Shown: positions 25,008 through 34,886, counted from the first letter of the stretch. The stretch: 64,000 nucleotides of DNA from JBHEBG01 sp046557915 (GCF_046557915.1 NZ_JBHEBG010000001.1:1488001-1552000); one strand, 5' to 3'. The notes: a model not told the origin generated them from the letters alone. Program-made: numbers and translations.

Positions 25008-27845
25008 TCAATGGGCCTCTAACCAATCCTCTCCAATCCCCAATTCTACATCTAGGGGAACGGCTAGGGTATAGGCATTTTCCATTTCGGTCTTAATAAG
25101 TGTTTTTAGTTCTTCTAATTCGGGCTTGTAAACATCAAAAACAAGTTCGTCATGTACTTGCAACAACATTTTGGATTTATAATTGCCAGCGGTTAGTTTT
25201 TTATGGATGTTGATCATTGCAATTTTTATGATATCGGCGGCACTTCCCTGTATTGGCGCATTAACAGCATTTCGTTCGGCAGCACCCCGCACCACTGCAT
25301 TGCCAGCGTTAATGTCCTTTAGATAACGGCGCCTGCCCAAAATGGTCTGCACATAACCATTGTCTCGGGCAAAATCTATTTGGCTGCCCATATAACTGCG
25401 TAATTTGGGATAGGTTTTGTAATACGTCTCTATCAGTTCTTTGGACTCTGCCCTGCTAAGATCGGTCTGGTTGCTAAGTCCAAAGGCAGACACCCCATAT
25501 ATAATTCCAAAGTTTACGGTTTTGGCATTACCACGCTGCTCCCTTGTTACCTCGGAAATAGGTACATTGAACACCTTTGAGGCTGTGGAAGCATGGATAT
25601 CTTCCCCATTTTTAAAGACCTCTATCATGGTAGTTTCTTCACTTAGGGCCGCAATGATCCGCAATTCTATCTGCGAATAATCCGCAGCCAAAAGCACGTG
25701 GTCACTGTCCCGAGGTACGAAAGCCTTACGTACTTGTCTACCCCTTTCCGTCCTTATGGGAATATTCTGCAGGTTGGGATTGTTACTGCTTAATCTACCG
25801 GTTGCGGCAACGGTCTGCATATAATCGGTATGCACCCTTCCCGTACTTGCCTCTACTTGCTCGGGGAGTGCGTCTACGTAGGTGCTTTTTAGTTTGGAAA
25901 GACCTCGGTAATCCAATACATTTTGGATAATTTCATGGTCTTTGGCCAAATAGGAGAGTACATCTTCCGAGGTGGAATATTGACCGGTTTTGGTCTTTTT
26001 AGGTTTGTCTACCAGCTTTAGCTTATCGAACAAAATTTCTCCCAACTGTTTAGGGGATGCTATATTGAATTCCTCACCGGCTTGTTCGTAGATTTTGATC
26101 ACCAAAGTTTTGATGTCGTTTTCAAGCTCTTGGGCAAGGGAATGTAAAAAGGGTTCGTTCAGGTTTATACCTTCGAGTTCCATATCCGCCAGCACATGAA
26201 GCAAGGGAATCTCTATATCGTTGAATAAATCTTCGGTTTTGGCTGCGGTTAGCTCTGGTCTAAAATGATGGGCAAGCTGAAGGGTAATGTCCGCGTCCTC
26301 AACAGCATATTCCGTCTGCTGCGCTAAGGGCACTTCCCTCATGGATAATTGGTTTTTCCCTTTTTTTCCGATCAGCTCCGTAATGGAAACGGGAGTATAA
26401 TTCAGATAGGTTTCGGATAATACGTCCATATTGTGCCGCATATCCGGATTAATTAGATAATGGGCCAACATAGTATCAAAGAATTTGCCCTTTACTTGCA
26501 CATTATACTTATGAAGTACTTTAATATCGTACTTCAGGTTCTGCCCTATTTTTTCAATTTCTTCCGCTTCAAAAAACGGGCGCAATATTTCTATGATTTC
26601 CTGAGCTTCATTTTTGTCCTCCGGAAAAGGGATATAGAAGCCTTTGCCCGGCTCCCAACTGAACGCTATACCCACAAGTTCTGCAGTGAGTGGGTTTATG
26701 CCAGTGGTCTCCGTATCGAAACAGACGGCGGTCTGTTTCATTAAATTCTGCATAAAAAGCTTCGTTGCCATTCCAGGAGCAACACTTTGGTAAGCGTGGG
26801 GAACGTCGTTTATGGTCTTTCTGCTAGAGACTTCCTTAAGTGTTGCCGGGGAAGTGGTGCCATCATTTCCAAATAGGGAAAACTGTCCACCTCCGGCCTC
26901 ATGGGGTTCCTTATTTGCGCTTTTTTCACTAGTAGCTTGCGCTTCATTGGTTTCAGCCTCTTCCGAGAAAATTTTAATGAATTGCTCTTTCAATCGTCTA
27001 AACTCCAAATCTTCAAAAATGAGCTGTACTTTTTCACTATCGGGCATGGAAAGCTGATAATCGGCAGCATCAAATTTTACATCACAAGTAATGCAAATGG
27101 TAGCCAGTTTTTTTGATAGCAGTCCCAATTCTGCATTTTCCTCTACCTTTTCCTTCATTTTGCCTTTTAGCTTATCGGTGTTTGCAAGCAGCTCTTCCAT
27201 AGAACCAAATTCCTCTATAAACTTCTTTGCAGTCTTATCACCTACTCCAGGGAGCCCTGGGATATTATCACTTGCATCACCCATCATCCCTAAATAATCG
27301 ATAACTTGTTCTGGACGCTCCACACCAAAGCGTTTTTGAACCTCGGGAATACCCCAAATTTCAATACCATTCCCCATTCTGGCCGGTCTGTACATAAAGA
27401 TATTTTCGGAGACCAATTGTCCAAAATCCTTATCTGGGGTAACCATAAATACCTTGTAGTCTTCCTTTTCCGCCTGTTTTGCCAACGTGCCGATAATATC
27501 ATCTGCTTCCCAACCTTCTAGCTCTACAACAGGAATATGCATGGCCTTTAAAATGTTTTGGATTATGGGAACGGCAATGCGTATAGCATCTGGCGTTTCG
27601 TCTCTATTGGCCTTATATTCCGCGTACATTTCTGTTCGTTCGGCGCTTCCGCCTTTATCAAAACACACGGCAAGATGATCTGGTTTTTCTCTTTTGATGA
27701 CATCAAAAAGGGAGTTTACAAACCCCATAATGGCAGAGGTATCCATTCCTTTGGAGTTTATTCGAGGATTTTTTATCAGTGCGTAATATCCTCTAAAAAT
27801 TAAAGCGTATGCATCTAGTAGAAAAAGTCTTTTTTGATCTGCCAT
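25008..27845 (-). CDS. polA: DNA polymerase I
   Basis: Repairs DNA and removes RNA primers. All three domains are present in 945 residues. The 5'-nuclease domain is at about 1-290 (DDIIGTLAKQ; GLPGVGDKTAKKFIEEFG). The 3'-5' exonuclease is at about 355-545 and looks active: D377 and E379 in CFDTETTG, NLKYDIKVL, and YAVEDADITLQL. The polymerase has motif A with D722 in DYSQIELR, motif B RGNAKTVNFGIIYG, and motif C with D899 in VHDELV. It is slightly longer than E. coli Pol I (928), mainly through a linker near 290-345. It stands between the small T9SS protein and an asparaginase-type gene on the same strand. Confidence 0.97.
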   Translation of the reverse strand: MADQKRLFLLDAYALIFRGYYALIKNPRINSKGMDTSAIMGFVNSLFDVIKREKPDHLAVCFDKGGSAERTEMYAEYKANRDETPDAIRIAVPIIQNILKAMHIPVVELEGWEADDIIGTLAKQAEKEDYKVFMVTPDKDFGQLVSENIFMYRPARMGNGIEIWGIPEVQKRFGVERPEQVIDYLGMMGDASDNIPGLPGVGDKTAKKFIEEFGSMEELLANTDKLKGKMKEKVEENAELGLLSKKLATICITCDVKFDAADYQLSMPDSEKVQLIFEDLEFRRLKEQFIKIFSEEAETNEAQATSEKSANKEPHEAGGGQFSLFGNDGTTSPATLKEVSSRKTINDVPHAYQSVAPGMATKLFMQNLMKQTAVCFDTETTGINPLTAELVGIAFSWEPGKGFYIPFPEDKNEAQEIIEILRPFFEAEEIEKIGQNLKYDIKVLHKYNVQVKGKFFDTMLAHYLINPDMRHNMDVLSETYLNYTPVSITELIGKKGKNQLSMREVPLAQQTEYAVEDADITLQLAHHFRPELTAAKTEDLFNDIEIPLLHVLADMELEGINLNEPFLHSLAQELENDIKTLVIKIYEQAGEEFNIASPKQLGEILFDKLKLVDKPKKTKTGQYSTSEDVLSYLAKDHEIIQNVLDYRGLSKLKSTYVDALPEQVEASTGRVHTDYMQTVAATGRLSSNNPNLQNIPIRTERGRQVRKAFVPRDSDHVLLAADYSQIELRIIAALSEETTMIEVFKNGEDIHASTASKVFNVPISEVTREQRGNAKTVNFGIIYGVSAFGLSNQTDLSRAESKELIETYYKTYPKLRSYMGSQIDFARDNGYVQTILGRRRYLKDINAGNAVVRGAAERNAVNAPIQGSAADIIKIAMINIHKKLTAGNYKSKMLLQVHDELVFDVYKPELEELKTLIKTEMENAYTLAVPLDVELGIGEDWLEAH

Positions 27846-27902
27846 TTTAGGTGTTCTTGATGAATTTCAAAACTACAAAGAATCTGTTCTTTTCTAAAGC
27901 AT

Positions 27903-28898
27903 TTAAGAAGTTATGTACGCCTTGGAAGGATGATTAATATGCCCATCCTTGGAAAAGGTCCTATAGCTAAACCCGGGTTGTATGCAATATCCACCGGTTT
28001 CACCATTTTTGTTGACCGCTATAAATCCTATCTGAAAGTCCTTATAGTTTTTGTTCTTCGCCACAATGCGTTTTACCCCTTCTTCGCAAGCTTCCTGGGG
28101 AGATTTCCCCTGCCGCATTAATTCCACGATTAGGAAACTTCCCACGGTCTTTACTACTTCTTCCCCCACGCCGGTAGCGGTAGCACCACCGACCTCATTG
28201 TCCACAAACAACCCTGCTCCAATTATGGGAGAATCGCCAACACGCCCTCCAATTTTATAGGCCATACCACTAGTGGTACACGCACCGGAAATATCCCCGT
28301 TTTTATCAATGGCCAACATGCCAATGGTATCGTGGTTTTCAATATTTATAACGGGTTGGTATTTGGCTGTCTTTTTCCATTCCATCCATTCTAGTTTAGA
28401 TTTTTCGGTAAGCAGGTTTTCTTGGGTAAATCCCTTTTCATTGGCAAATTGCAGTGCACCCTGTCCTGCGAGCATTACATGTGGCGTATCTTCCATTACC
28501 TTGCGGGCTACAGATACGGCATGGGTGATGTGTTGTAAATATACCACTGAACCGCAGTTACCGTCTTTATCCATAATGCAGGCGTCCAAGGTTACATTAC
28601 CATCACGATCTGGCCTTCCACCTTTGCCAACGGATTGGTTTTCTACATCGGCCTCTTCCATCATAACCCCTTTTTCTACGGCGTCCAAGGCGTTACCATC
28701 CGCTTCCAAAACCTCCCAGGCCTTTGCAGTAGCATTGGGTACATCCCAGGTGGCAATTACTATAGGGATAACGGATTGTTTGCCGATAAGGGTACTTTCT
28801 TTTGCCACTTTTTTGTCTTTGCAGCCCACTAAAATGGGTGTGGCCATTAAACCTGCGCTGCCAGCTGCGGAATTTTTAAGGAACTTTCTTCGTTTCAT
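27903..28898 (-). CDS. Ntn-hydrolase N4-(beta-N-acetylglucosaminyl)-L-asparaginase / isoaspartyl peptidase, exported
   Basis: A 331-residue Ntn amidohydrolase of the glycosylasparaginase branch. The precursor cleaves itself before the nucleophile Thr191 in NHDTIGM; the beta chain then continues with GRVGDSPIIGAGLFVD and GATATGVGEE, which bind the substrate. The N-terminus has a twin-arginine pattern (MKRRKFLKNSAAG) and a lipobox-like LVGC at 23-26, so it may be a Tat-exported lipoprotein. Known members cut the GlcNAc-Asn bond of N-glycans or hydrolyse isoaspartyl peptides. It lies 57 nt after polA. Whether it acts on host or algal glycoproteins or on isoaspartyl peptides cannot be decided here. 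Confidence 0.88.
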   Translation of the reverse strand: MKRRKFLKNSAAGSAGLMATPILVGCKDKKVAKESTLIGKQSVIPIVIATWDVPNATAKAWEVLEADGNALDAVEKGVMMEEADVENQSVGKGGRPDRDGNVTLDACIMDKDGNCGSVVYLQHITHAVSVARKVMEDTPHVMLAGQGALQFANEKGFTQENLLTEKSKLEWMEWKKTAKYQPVINIENHDTIGMLAIDKNGDISGACTTSGMAYKIGGRVGDSPIIGAGLFVDNEVGGATATGVGEEVVKTVGSFLIVELMRQGKSPQEACEEGVKRIVAKNKNYKDFQIGFIAVNKNGETGGYCIQPGFSYRTFSKDGHINHPSKAYITS

Positions 28899-28938
28899 TT
28901 ATATGGATGCTTAATTTAGAGGATTAAATATAGGTAAA

Positions 28939-29661
28939 ATGCTAGTAGAAGTTTGTGCCAATTCTTTGGAATCCGCCTGTAATGCGGAAAATGCCGGAGC
29001 GGATAGGATTGAACTCTGTTCAGAACTTGGGGTAGGCGGTATTACACCTTCCTATGGTCTATTAAAAGCTGTGCGGAAGGAGATATCCATTCCGATTCGG
29101 GTACTGATACGCCCAAGGAGCGGGGATTTTACCTATTCCGAAAGTGAATTTAGGATTATGCAGAACGATATCGCCCTCTGTGCCGATATGGGTTTCGAAG
29201 GCGTGGTATCCGGTATTTTACAACACAATTTTACTTTGGATGTTGTACGTACCCAATTGCTTGTGGCATTGGCAAAACCAATGAAATTTACTTTTCACCG
29301 GGCTTTTGATTGGGTGCAAGACCCAGCAGCCACGGCAAGTCAGTTAGAGGAGCTGGGCATAGCTAATATTCTAACCTCCGGGCAACAAAAAAATGCTATG
29401 GAAGGCATTGCATTACTCTCTGGGTTACATGCTACAACTGCAAAAACGGTAATAATGCCAGGTGGTGGAATACATGAAAATAACGTAGCAGTTTTTAAAG
29501 AAAAGGGTTTTAAGGCCATTCATTTGTCGGGAACCGAATTAGTGCCAACCCTTAACGAAAAACCAACGGTCTCTATGAACTCCCCAGCCCTTTTGGCCGA
29601 GGATGCCGTTTTAATGACAATGGAAAACCGGATAAGGCGAGTTGTTCAGTTAGTTAAATAA
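28939..29661 (+). CDS. cutC: CutC family protein (copper homeostasis)
   Basis: A 240-residue TIM-barrel protein of the CutC family, cytoplasmic. It begins MLVEVCANSLESACNAENAGADRIELCSEL in short pieces that match the family: VEVCANS, AGADRIELC, GGITPSYG. Later come RVLIRPRSGDF and FHRAFDW near the middle and VIMPGGGIHENN near 175. Length is normal (about 240-250). It is divergent from the asparaginase-type gene, 40 nt away. The family was linked to copper tolerance in E. coli, but a direct copper role has been questioned, so the name should be read as a family label. Confidence 0.93.
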   Translation: MLVEVCANSLESACNAENAGADRIELCSELGVGGITPSYGLLKAVRKEISIPIRVLIRPRSGDFTYSESEFRIMQNDIALCADMGFEGVVSGILQHNFTLDVVRTQLLVALAKPMKFTFHRAFDWVQDPAATASQLEELGIANILTSGQQKNAMEGIALLSGLHATTAKTVIMPGGGIHENNVAVFKEKGFKAIHLSGTELVPTLNEKPTVSMNSPALLAEDAVLMTMENRIRRVVQLVK

Positions 29662-29695
29662 AACGTAAAACAACTACCTTGGGTAGTGAAAGAAA

Positions 29696-29703
29696 TATAT
29701 TTG
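29696..29703 (+). promoter_or_regulatory. Putative -7 box of the metallophosphoesterase gene
   Basis: TATATTTG matches TAnnTTTG and ends 13 nt before the ATG at 29717. A TTG at 29679-29681 lies only 14 nt upstream, a shorter spacing than usual. Confidence 0.45.
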
Positions 29704-29716
29704 TAAAAAAAGAAAT

Positions 29717-30946
29717 ATGCTACGGTGGATCGTATTTATACTTATTTATTTAGTGCTTGGTTTTTATGCCTTGCAGGCCCTAAAGACTGCTTCTAGATAC
29801 CCTTGGGTCTATTATCTATTTATGGTGATCTCCTTGGCGGTCATTGGTAATTTTATCTATCAATTTACGATTGGGGGAGAACCCGGTAGGGTTTTAAGCA
29901 GACCTAAGAGTTATGCTTTTGGGTTTTTAATGGCCATGATATCGTTTAAGCTCATTACCATTATTTTTCTTTTTTCCGAAGATATCTTTCGGCTGATTAC
30001 GGGGGTGTACCAAAAGTTTTTCGGTACCGCAAGGGAATTTACCATTCCTACCAGAAGACGGTTTTTGAGCGTTGTTGCCCTAGGTATAGCAGCTTTGCCC
30101 TTTAGTGCCCTGCTCTATGGTATGTATAAGGGGAAGTACAATTTTAAGGTCTTAAAGTATAATTTGGAATATGACGACCTGCCCGAGGCGTTTAACGGAT
30201 ACCAAATCACTCAAATTTCGGATATCCACAGTGGAAGTTTTGATAATAGGGAAAAGATAGAATATGCCATAGATTTGATTAATAAACAAAAGAGCGATGT
30301 AATCTTTTTTACCGGGGATATGGTAAACAACAAGGCCGAGGAAATGAAGCCTTGGGCATCATTATTTGCCCAACTAGAGGCCAAAGATGGTAAGTTTTCC
30401 ATTTTGGGAAATCATGATTATGGCGATTATGTGGCTTGGGAGACCGAAACGTTGAAACGCCAAAATTTGGAAGACCTAAAAGACTTGCAACGTGAAATAG
30501 GTTTTGATTTGCTGTTAAACGAGAGCCGCTATTTACAACGGGGCGCGGATAAATTAGCACTTGTTGGGGTAGAGAATTGGGGAAAGGGAGGTTTTAAAAA
30601 AGCCGGTGACCTAAAGAAAGCTGCCTCCAAAATTGCCAAGGACGACTTTAAGATATTACTTAGCCACGACCCTTCGCATTGGGAAGATCAGGTAATACAA
30701 GATGATTATCACTACCATTTAACCCTAAGTGGCCACACCCATGGTATGCAGTTCGGCATAGAGATACCCGGTTGGGTAAAATGGAGTCCGGTAAAATGGC
30801 GTTACAAATACTGGGCAGGTATTTATGAGGAAATGGGGCAGTTTATAAATGTAAACCGAGGTTTTGGTTTTATAGGTTATCCCGGAAGGGTGGGCATCTG
30901 GCCAGAAATTACTGTGATAACCTTAAAAAAGAAGGCTTTAACGTGA
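29717..30946 (+). CDS. Membrane-anchored metallophosphoesterase
   Basis: A 409-residue protein with about four N-terminal membrane helices (in residues 1-130) and a calcineurin-like phosphoesterase domain. The metal ligands are intact: D169 and H171 in SDIHSG, D201 in TGDMVNN, N232 and H233 in GNHDYG, then LSHDPSHW and LSGHTHGMQFG. This is the YkuE-like branch with a hydrophobic N-terminus, where the catalytic domain usually acts near the membrane, perhaps on phospholipid or lipid A precursors. It is followed after 91 nt by the thioredoxin-fold gene on the same strand. The substrate is not known. Confidence 0.9.
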   Translation: MLRWIVFILIYLVLGFYALQALKTASRYPWVYYLFMVISLAVIGNFIYQFTIGGEPGRVLSRPKSYAFGFLMAMISFKLITIIFLFSEDIFRLITGVYQKFFGTAREFTIPTRRRFLSVVALGIAALPFSALLYGMYKGKYNFKVLKYNLEYDDLPEAFNGYQITQISDIHSGSFDNREKIEYAIDLINKQKSDVIFFTGDMVNNKAEEMKPWASLFAQLEAKDGKFSILGNHDYGDYVAWETETLKRQNLEDLKDLQREIGFDLLLNESRYLQRGADKLALVGVENWGKGGFKKAGDLKKAASKIAKDDFKILLSHDPSHWEDQVIQDDYHYHLTLSGHTHGMQFGIEIPGWVKWSPVKWRYKYWAGIYEEMGQFINVNRGFGFIGYPGRVGIWPEITVITLKKKALT

Positions 30947-31006
30947 ATTTAACTTCGTAAAACGTCACAAAAGTACTGGTGTAATCAGTATTTTAACATT
31001 TTTTCT

Positions 31007-31014
31007 TACTTTTG
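31007..31014 (+). promoter_or_regulatory. Putative -7 box of the thioredoxin-fold gene
   Basis: TACTTTTG matches TAnnTTTG, 23 nt upstream of the ATG at 31038. The -33 element is not clear. Confidence 0.45.
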
Positions 31015-31037
31015 GCTCATAACCCAATGAATTACAT

Positions 31038-31334
31038 ATGTCTAAATTTGGCGAACTTATAGATTTAAAAATTCCGGTCTTACTGGATTTTTATGCTGAA
31101 TGGAATGAGCAGTCTACTTCTATGCATCCTGTCCTAAGGGATGTAGCCGCTGCCCTAGGTGATAAGGGAAAGGTCATTAAAATAGACGTGGACAAAAATA
31201 AAGAGCTATCACAGGCCCTTAGAATCAAAGGGCTTCCTACCTTAATGATCTATAAAAAAGGGGAAATGGTATGGCGCCAAAGCGGAGAGCAAGATGCCAA
31301 CACCCTTATTGGCATACTTAACGAATACATTTAA
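31038..31334 (+). CDS. Thioredoxin-fold protein lacking the CXXC motif
   Basis: A 98-residue protein that has the thioredoxin fold signature: LLDFYAEW at 15-22, KVIKIDVDKN, and the cis-proline P67 in KGLPTLMIYKKGE. The active-site WCGPC is replaced by WNEQS at 22-26, so N23 and S26 stand where the two cysteines should be. It contains no cysteine anywhere, so it cannot be a redox thioredoxin. Length is close to E. coli TrxA (108). It has no signal peptide and should be cytoplasmic. Its stop lies 7 nt from that of the convergent DUF2723 gene. It may serve as a scaffold or chaperone-like subunit; the partner is unknown. Confidence 0.85.
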   Translation: MSKFGELIDLKIPVLLDFYAEWNEQSTSMHPVLRDVAAALGDKGKVIKIDVDKNKELSQALRIKGLPTLMIYKKGEMVWRQSGEQDANTLIGILNEYI

Positions 31335-31341
31335 CACAAAC

Positions 31342-34300
31342 TTAATTTGTTGTAGAAACGGTATCTGGTTTGGCCATTGTGGCTGAGTCCATGGGTACGG
31401 AATCTATCAGGTCTGGATCTTGTTGTATGGGAGCCTCTTCCATAAGGTTGTTATCCCCAACAAAATGACGGAACTTATCTATGTATTCATTGAAAATTAA
31501 AGTTTCCTTTTCGGCCATTTCCCTATCATCATTATCGATAAGGATATCGATATTTCTTCTATAACCTTCCATGTCGGCAATAATATCATCAATATTTTCA
31601 TATTGCTGGTCTAAGGCAAGACCAGCATAATAATCCAATCTTTCTTGGTATTTTTTCTTTAACTGTTGAAATAGATCTCGACCTTTTGAGGTTTCGCCCA
31701 CCTTGTAGTACCCATCTGCAAAGGGTTCTACAAAGGCATAGAACCCAAAATAATCCAATGGCATATTGTCCATGGCAATATCTATTATCTCTTTTGCCTT
31801 ATCAATTTTGTTTTCGTTGATCAAGGTTTCCGTTAGTCGCGCTAGGTTACCACGGAAAGAAAGTCCTTGCGTACGGGTTTGGGGGTCATGATAAATTTCT
31901 GTACTCCCAGAATTTCCCCAATCCCACTTCTTAACAATATCGTACATAAGATCACTATCTATACGCCCCATTTCATAACTGCTCCTATTCTTTGTTTTTA
32001 TGGGAACCAGCTTATAGGCCAATCCGTCCAATTGCAAGTAGTCTTTCATCCAAATGTACTCTGCCTTATCAAAACTACCTCCAGAGAAATAAATGGGACG
32101 CTTCCAATCATTATTAGCAATGATATCGAGCATCAAAATCCTATTTTTGGGCAATGCACCTTGGGGGAGGTCAATATCGATAAAATCCAATATCAATGCG
32201 GTGTCCTTTTCTTTTACCAAACCACTTTTTAGTACGTTTTCCTTGTTTACTGGGATTCGTATTTTATTGGTGGGGTAGTATACAATATCTAAGTTGCTTT
32301 CGGAATATTCTCTAAGATCTGCCCCCTGTTTTTGTAGTAAATGTTTAAACTTGGTCTGTGGCTTATCACTAGCCACCCAGTTCATAAAGTCTTTTATATC
32401 CCAACGGCTTTCGGTAATACCCTGATAGTAAATGGCATCTCGAGATCCCCAACGGTACAGTTCATGGGTGAGTTGGGAAGGGATAGGGTCACTTCCATAA
32501 GCCTTTTTCTTCATTTGGTCTATGTACCAATCGGTAGCGAACAGGCTGGTATTTATTACACGTACATCGGTCCTGTACCCTTCAATTTCCTGTGCGTACC
32601 AAAGCGGAAAGGTGTCATTATCCCCAATGGTAAATATCATGGCTCCTGCGTCTTCCTGACAGGAGTCTAGGTACGCTTTGGCCGTAGATCGTGCGGTAAA
32701 CCTATTGGACCTGTCGTGATCGTCCCAATTTTGATAAGCCATTACCGCGGGTACTGCCAAAAGGCAGACAACGGTAATTAAGGGCGCCAATATTTTGGGG
32801 GTCAATAGTTTTCGGAATTCATCGAAGAGTCCGTAAACGCCCAACCCTATCCACAAGGCAAAAATGTAAAAAGATCCCACTAAAGAGTAGTCCCTTTCCC
32901 TGGGTTGAAAAATGTAGGGATTGGTGTAAAACTGAATGGCAATGCCCGTAAACATAAAAAACACAAAAAGAACCCAGAATTGCTTGGGGTTTTTGGTGAT
33001 TTGAAATATTAAGCCTATAATTCCCAAAATTAAGGGTAAGAAGAAATAGGTATTTCTGCCCTTGTTGTTTTCAATATCGCTGGGAAGATTTTCTTGGCTT
33101 CCAAGGCGCATTTCGTCAACAAAGTTAATACCGCTTAGCCAATTGCCATTATCGTTGTACCTACCTTGGACATCGTTTTGTTTTCCAACAAAATTCCACA
33201 TAAAATAGCGCCAGTACATGTATCCAAACTGAAACTGGAACATGTACTTTACATTTTCCCATACGGTGGGGGGCTGTACTTCCAAATACTCACTGAACCG
33301 CCTTAAAAAACCTACATATTGCTCTTCGTCTATTTCGCCATTGGCATATCCTTCTTTGAGTTGGGCAATGGCTTGTTTTAGTTCGTCGTTGGATTCTTTC
33401 ATCTTAAAATCCAGTGCCCCAAAATAGCGCATGTAATTCTCTGCGTGTTGGTCGCTCCACATACGCGGTAAAATCCCCACATGTTTCTTGTTGGGCCCTT
33501 GCAATGCGTCTTCGTAATTATTTACGATTACGTACTTACCCAATTTTTTGTCTTTTTCGTATTTAGGTTTCTCATCGATGTCTTCGCCTCTGGGAGCAAA
33601 AAGATCGGAGTAATAGGCGCCGTAAACAGGGCTATCCACCCCAGGATATTGTTCCCTGTTGTAGTAGGCCAATAGCGATCTTGCGTCGGACGGATCATTT
33701 TCATTGATCACTACATTGGCATTGGCCCTAACGGGCAACAATAACCAAGAGGAGAAACCTAGGAATAAGAACATGGTACAAAGTACTATGGTATTTGCGG
33801 TCCTAAAGTCGTTTTTCCGGGTATAGCGCAAGCCGTAATAAAAAGCGCCCACAAAAAGAAGTCCCATAATCACGGAACCCGAATTAAAGGGCAGGCCTAT
33901 GCTGTTGATAAAGAAAACCTCGCTCCATCCAAACAGCTTTAGCACGTAGGTAAGCGAAAATTTATAGACCAACATTAAAATGGCCACAACGGCCGCATTA
34001 GCTATCAAAAAGTTTTTTACGGTTGTTGTCTTGTATTTCTTAAAATAGTATAGCAAACCTATAGAAGGGATCGCCAAAAAGCCCATGAATTGGATTCCAA
34101 AAGTAAGGCCAACAACAAAAGAGATGAGTACTAGCCATTTATTGCCCCGTGGAGTATGCAGTTCATCAACCCATTTAAGTCCCATCCATAGTAACAATGC
34201 CATAATAAAACTGGCCATGGCATACACTTCCGTTTCTACGGCATTGAACCAAAAACTGTCGGAAAATGTAAATGCCAGTGCCCCTACGAGCCCACTACCG

Positions 34301-34665
34301 AATACGGCAATAGCTGTGCTATTGGAGATGTTTTCTTTGTTGGGAATGAGTTTACGTGTAAGGTTAGTAATTGTCCAGAACATAAAAAGTACGGTAAACG
34401 CACTAGATACTCCGGAGACGTAATTTACCATTAAAGCAACCTGATCCGCCTCTAGGGCAAACATGGCAAAAAAGGCTCCTATCATTTGTAGCAAAGGAGC
34501 TCCGGGAGGGTGCCCAACCTGTAATTTGGCTGAGGTAGCGATGTATTCGCCGGCATCCCAAAAACTGCCCGTGGGTTCTACTGTTATCCAGTATGTGATC
34601 AGGGCAATAAAAAAAACGACCCACCCCAACAAGGTGTCCCATTTTTCGAAGTTTTTTGAAAACAT
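31342..34665 (-). CDS. DUF2723 (GT117-like) integral membrane protein
   Basis: A 1107-residue membrane protein. The first 350 residues hold about ten helices with the family's early acidic motif (FWDAGEYIATSAKLQVGHPPG in two overlapping short pieces, from residue 36), which resembles the catalytic loop of GT-C type mannosyltransferases. More helices follow near 520-660, then a soluble C-terminal region of about 400 residues that looks helical and TPR-like (ETLINENKIDKAKEIIDIAM). DUF2723 proteins are a GT117 family in Bacteroidetes and are likely to move sugars from lipid carriers to exported proteins, but enzyme data are scarce. The gene is alone, ahead of tRNA-Gln. Role: envelope glycosylation, inferred. 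Confidence 0.88.
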   Translation of the reverse strand: MFSKNFEKWDTLLGWVVFFIALITYWITVEPTGSFWDAGEYIATSAKLQVGHPPGAPLLQMIGAFFAMFALEADQVALMVNYVSGVSSAFTVLFMFWTITNLTRKLIPNKENISNSTAIAVFGSGLVGALAFTFSDSFWFNAVETEVYAMASFIMALLLWMGLKWVDELHTPRGNKWLVLISFVVGLTFGIQFMGFLAIPSIGLLYYFKKYKTTTVKNFLIANAAVVAILMLVYKFSLTYVLKLFGWSEVFFINSIGLPFNSGSVIMGLLFVGAFYYGLRYTRKNDFRTANTIVLCTMFLFLGFSSWLLLPVRANANVVINENDPSDARSLLAYYNREQYPGVDSPVYGAYYSDLFAPRGEDIDEKPKYEKDKKLGKYVIVNNYEDALQGPNKKHVGILPRMWSDQHAENYMRYFGALDFKMKESNDELKQAIAQLKEGYANGEIDEEQYVGFLRRFSEYLEVQPPTVWENVKYMFQFQFGYMYWRYFMWNFVGKQNDVQGRYNDNGNWLSGINFVDEMRLGSQENLPSDIENNKGRNTYFFLPLILGIIGLIFQITKNPKQFWVLFVFFMFTGIAIQFYTNPYIFQPRERDYSLVGSFYIFALWIGLGVYGLFDEFRKLLTPKILAPLITVVCLLAVPAVMAYQNWDDHDRSNRFTARSTAKAYLDSCQEDAGAMIFTIGDNDTFPLWYAQEIEGYRTDVRVINTSLFATDWYIDQMKKKAYGSDPIPSQLTHELYRWGSRDAIYYQGITESRWDIKDFMNWVASDKPQTKFKHLLQKQGADLREYSESNLDIVYYPTNKIRIPVNKENVLKSGLVKEKDTALILDFIDIDLPQGALPKNRILMLDIIANNDWKRPIYFSGGSFDKAEYIWMKDYLQLDGLAYKLVPIKTKNRSSYEMGRIDSDLMYDIVKKWDWGNSGSTEIYHDPQTRTQGLSFRGNLARLTETLINENKIDKAKEIIDIAMDNMPLDYFGFYAFVEPFADGYYKVGETSKGRDLFQQLKKKYQERLDYYAGLALDQQYENIDDIIADMEGYRRNIDILIDNDDREMAEKETLIFNEYIDKFRHFVGDNNLMEEAPIQQDPDLIDSVPMDSATMAKPDTVSTTN

Positions 34666-34814
34666 GCAGTATGAAGTTTATCCGATGGGGCGAATTTACT
34701 AATTTAAATAAAAAGTGAACGCCCTTTTAGGAAAACCTTTGCGATTAAAATATTTAGATTAAGTATTGGTGCAAACAAAACTTTATTATAAATTTGCACG
34801 CTCTTTAGCAGTAT

Positions 34815-34886
34815 TGGCCTATGGTGTAATTGGCAACACAGCTGGTTTTGGTCCAGTCGTTCTAGGTTCGAGTCCTAGTAGGCCAA
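34815..34886 (+). tRNA. tRNA-Gln (anticodon TTG)
   Basis: A 72-nt tRNA. Acceptor TGGCCTA (34815-34821) pairs with TAGGCCA (34879-34885), discriminator A34886. The D-arm reads GGTGTAATTGGCAACAC, the anticodon loop TTTTGGT carries TTG at 34848-34850, and the T-arm contains GGTTCGAGTCC. CCA is not encoded. It sits at the left border of the only accessory-looking patch in the window. Confidence 0.95.
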
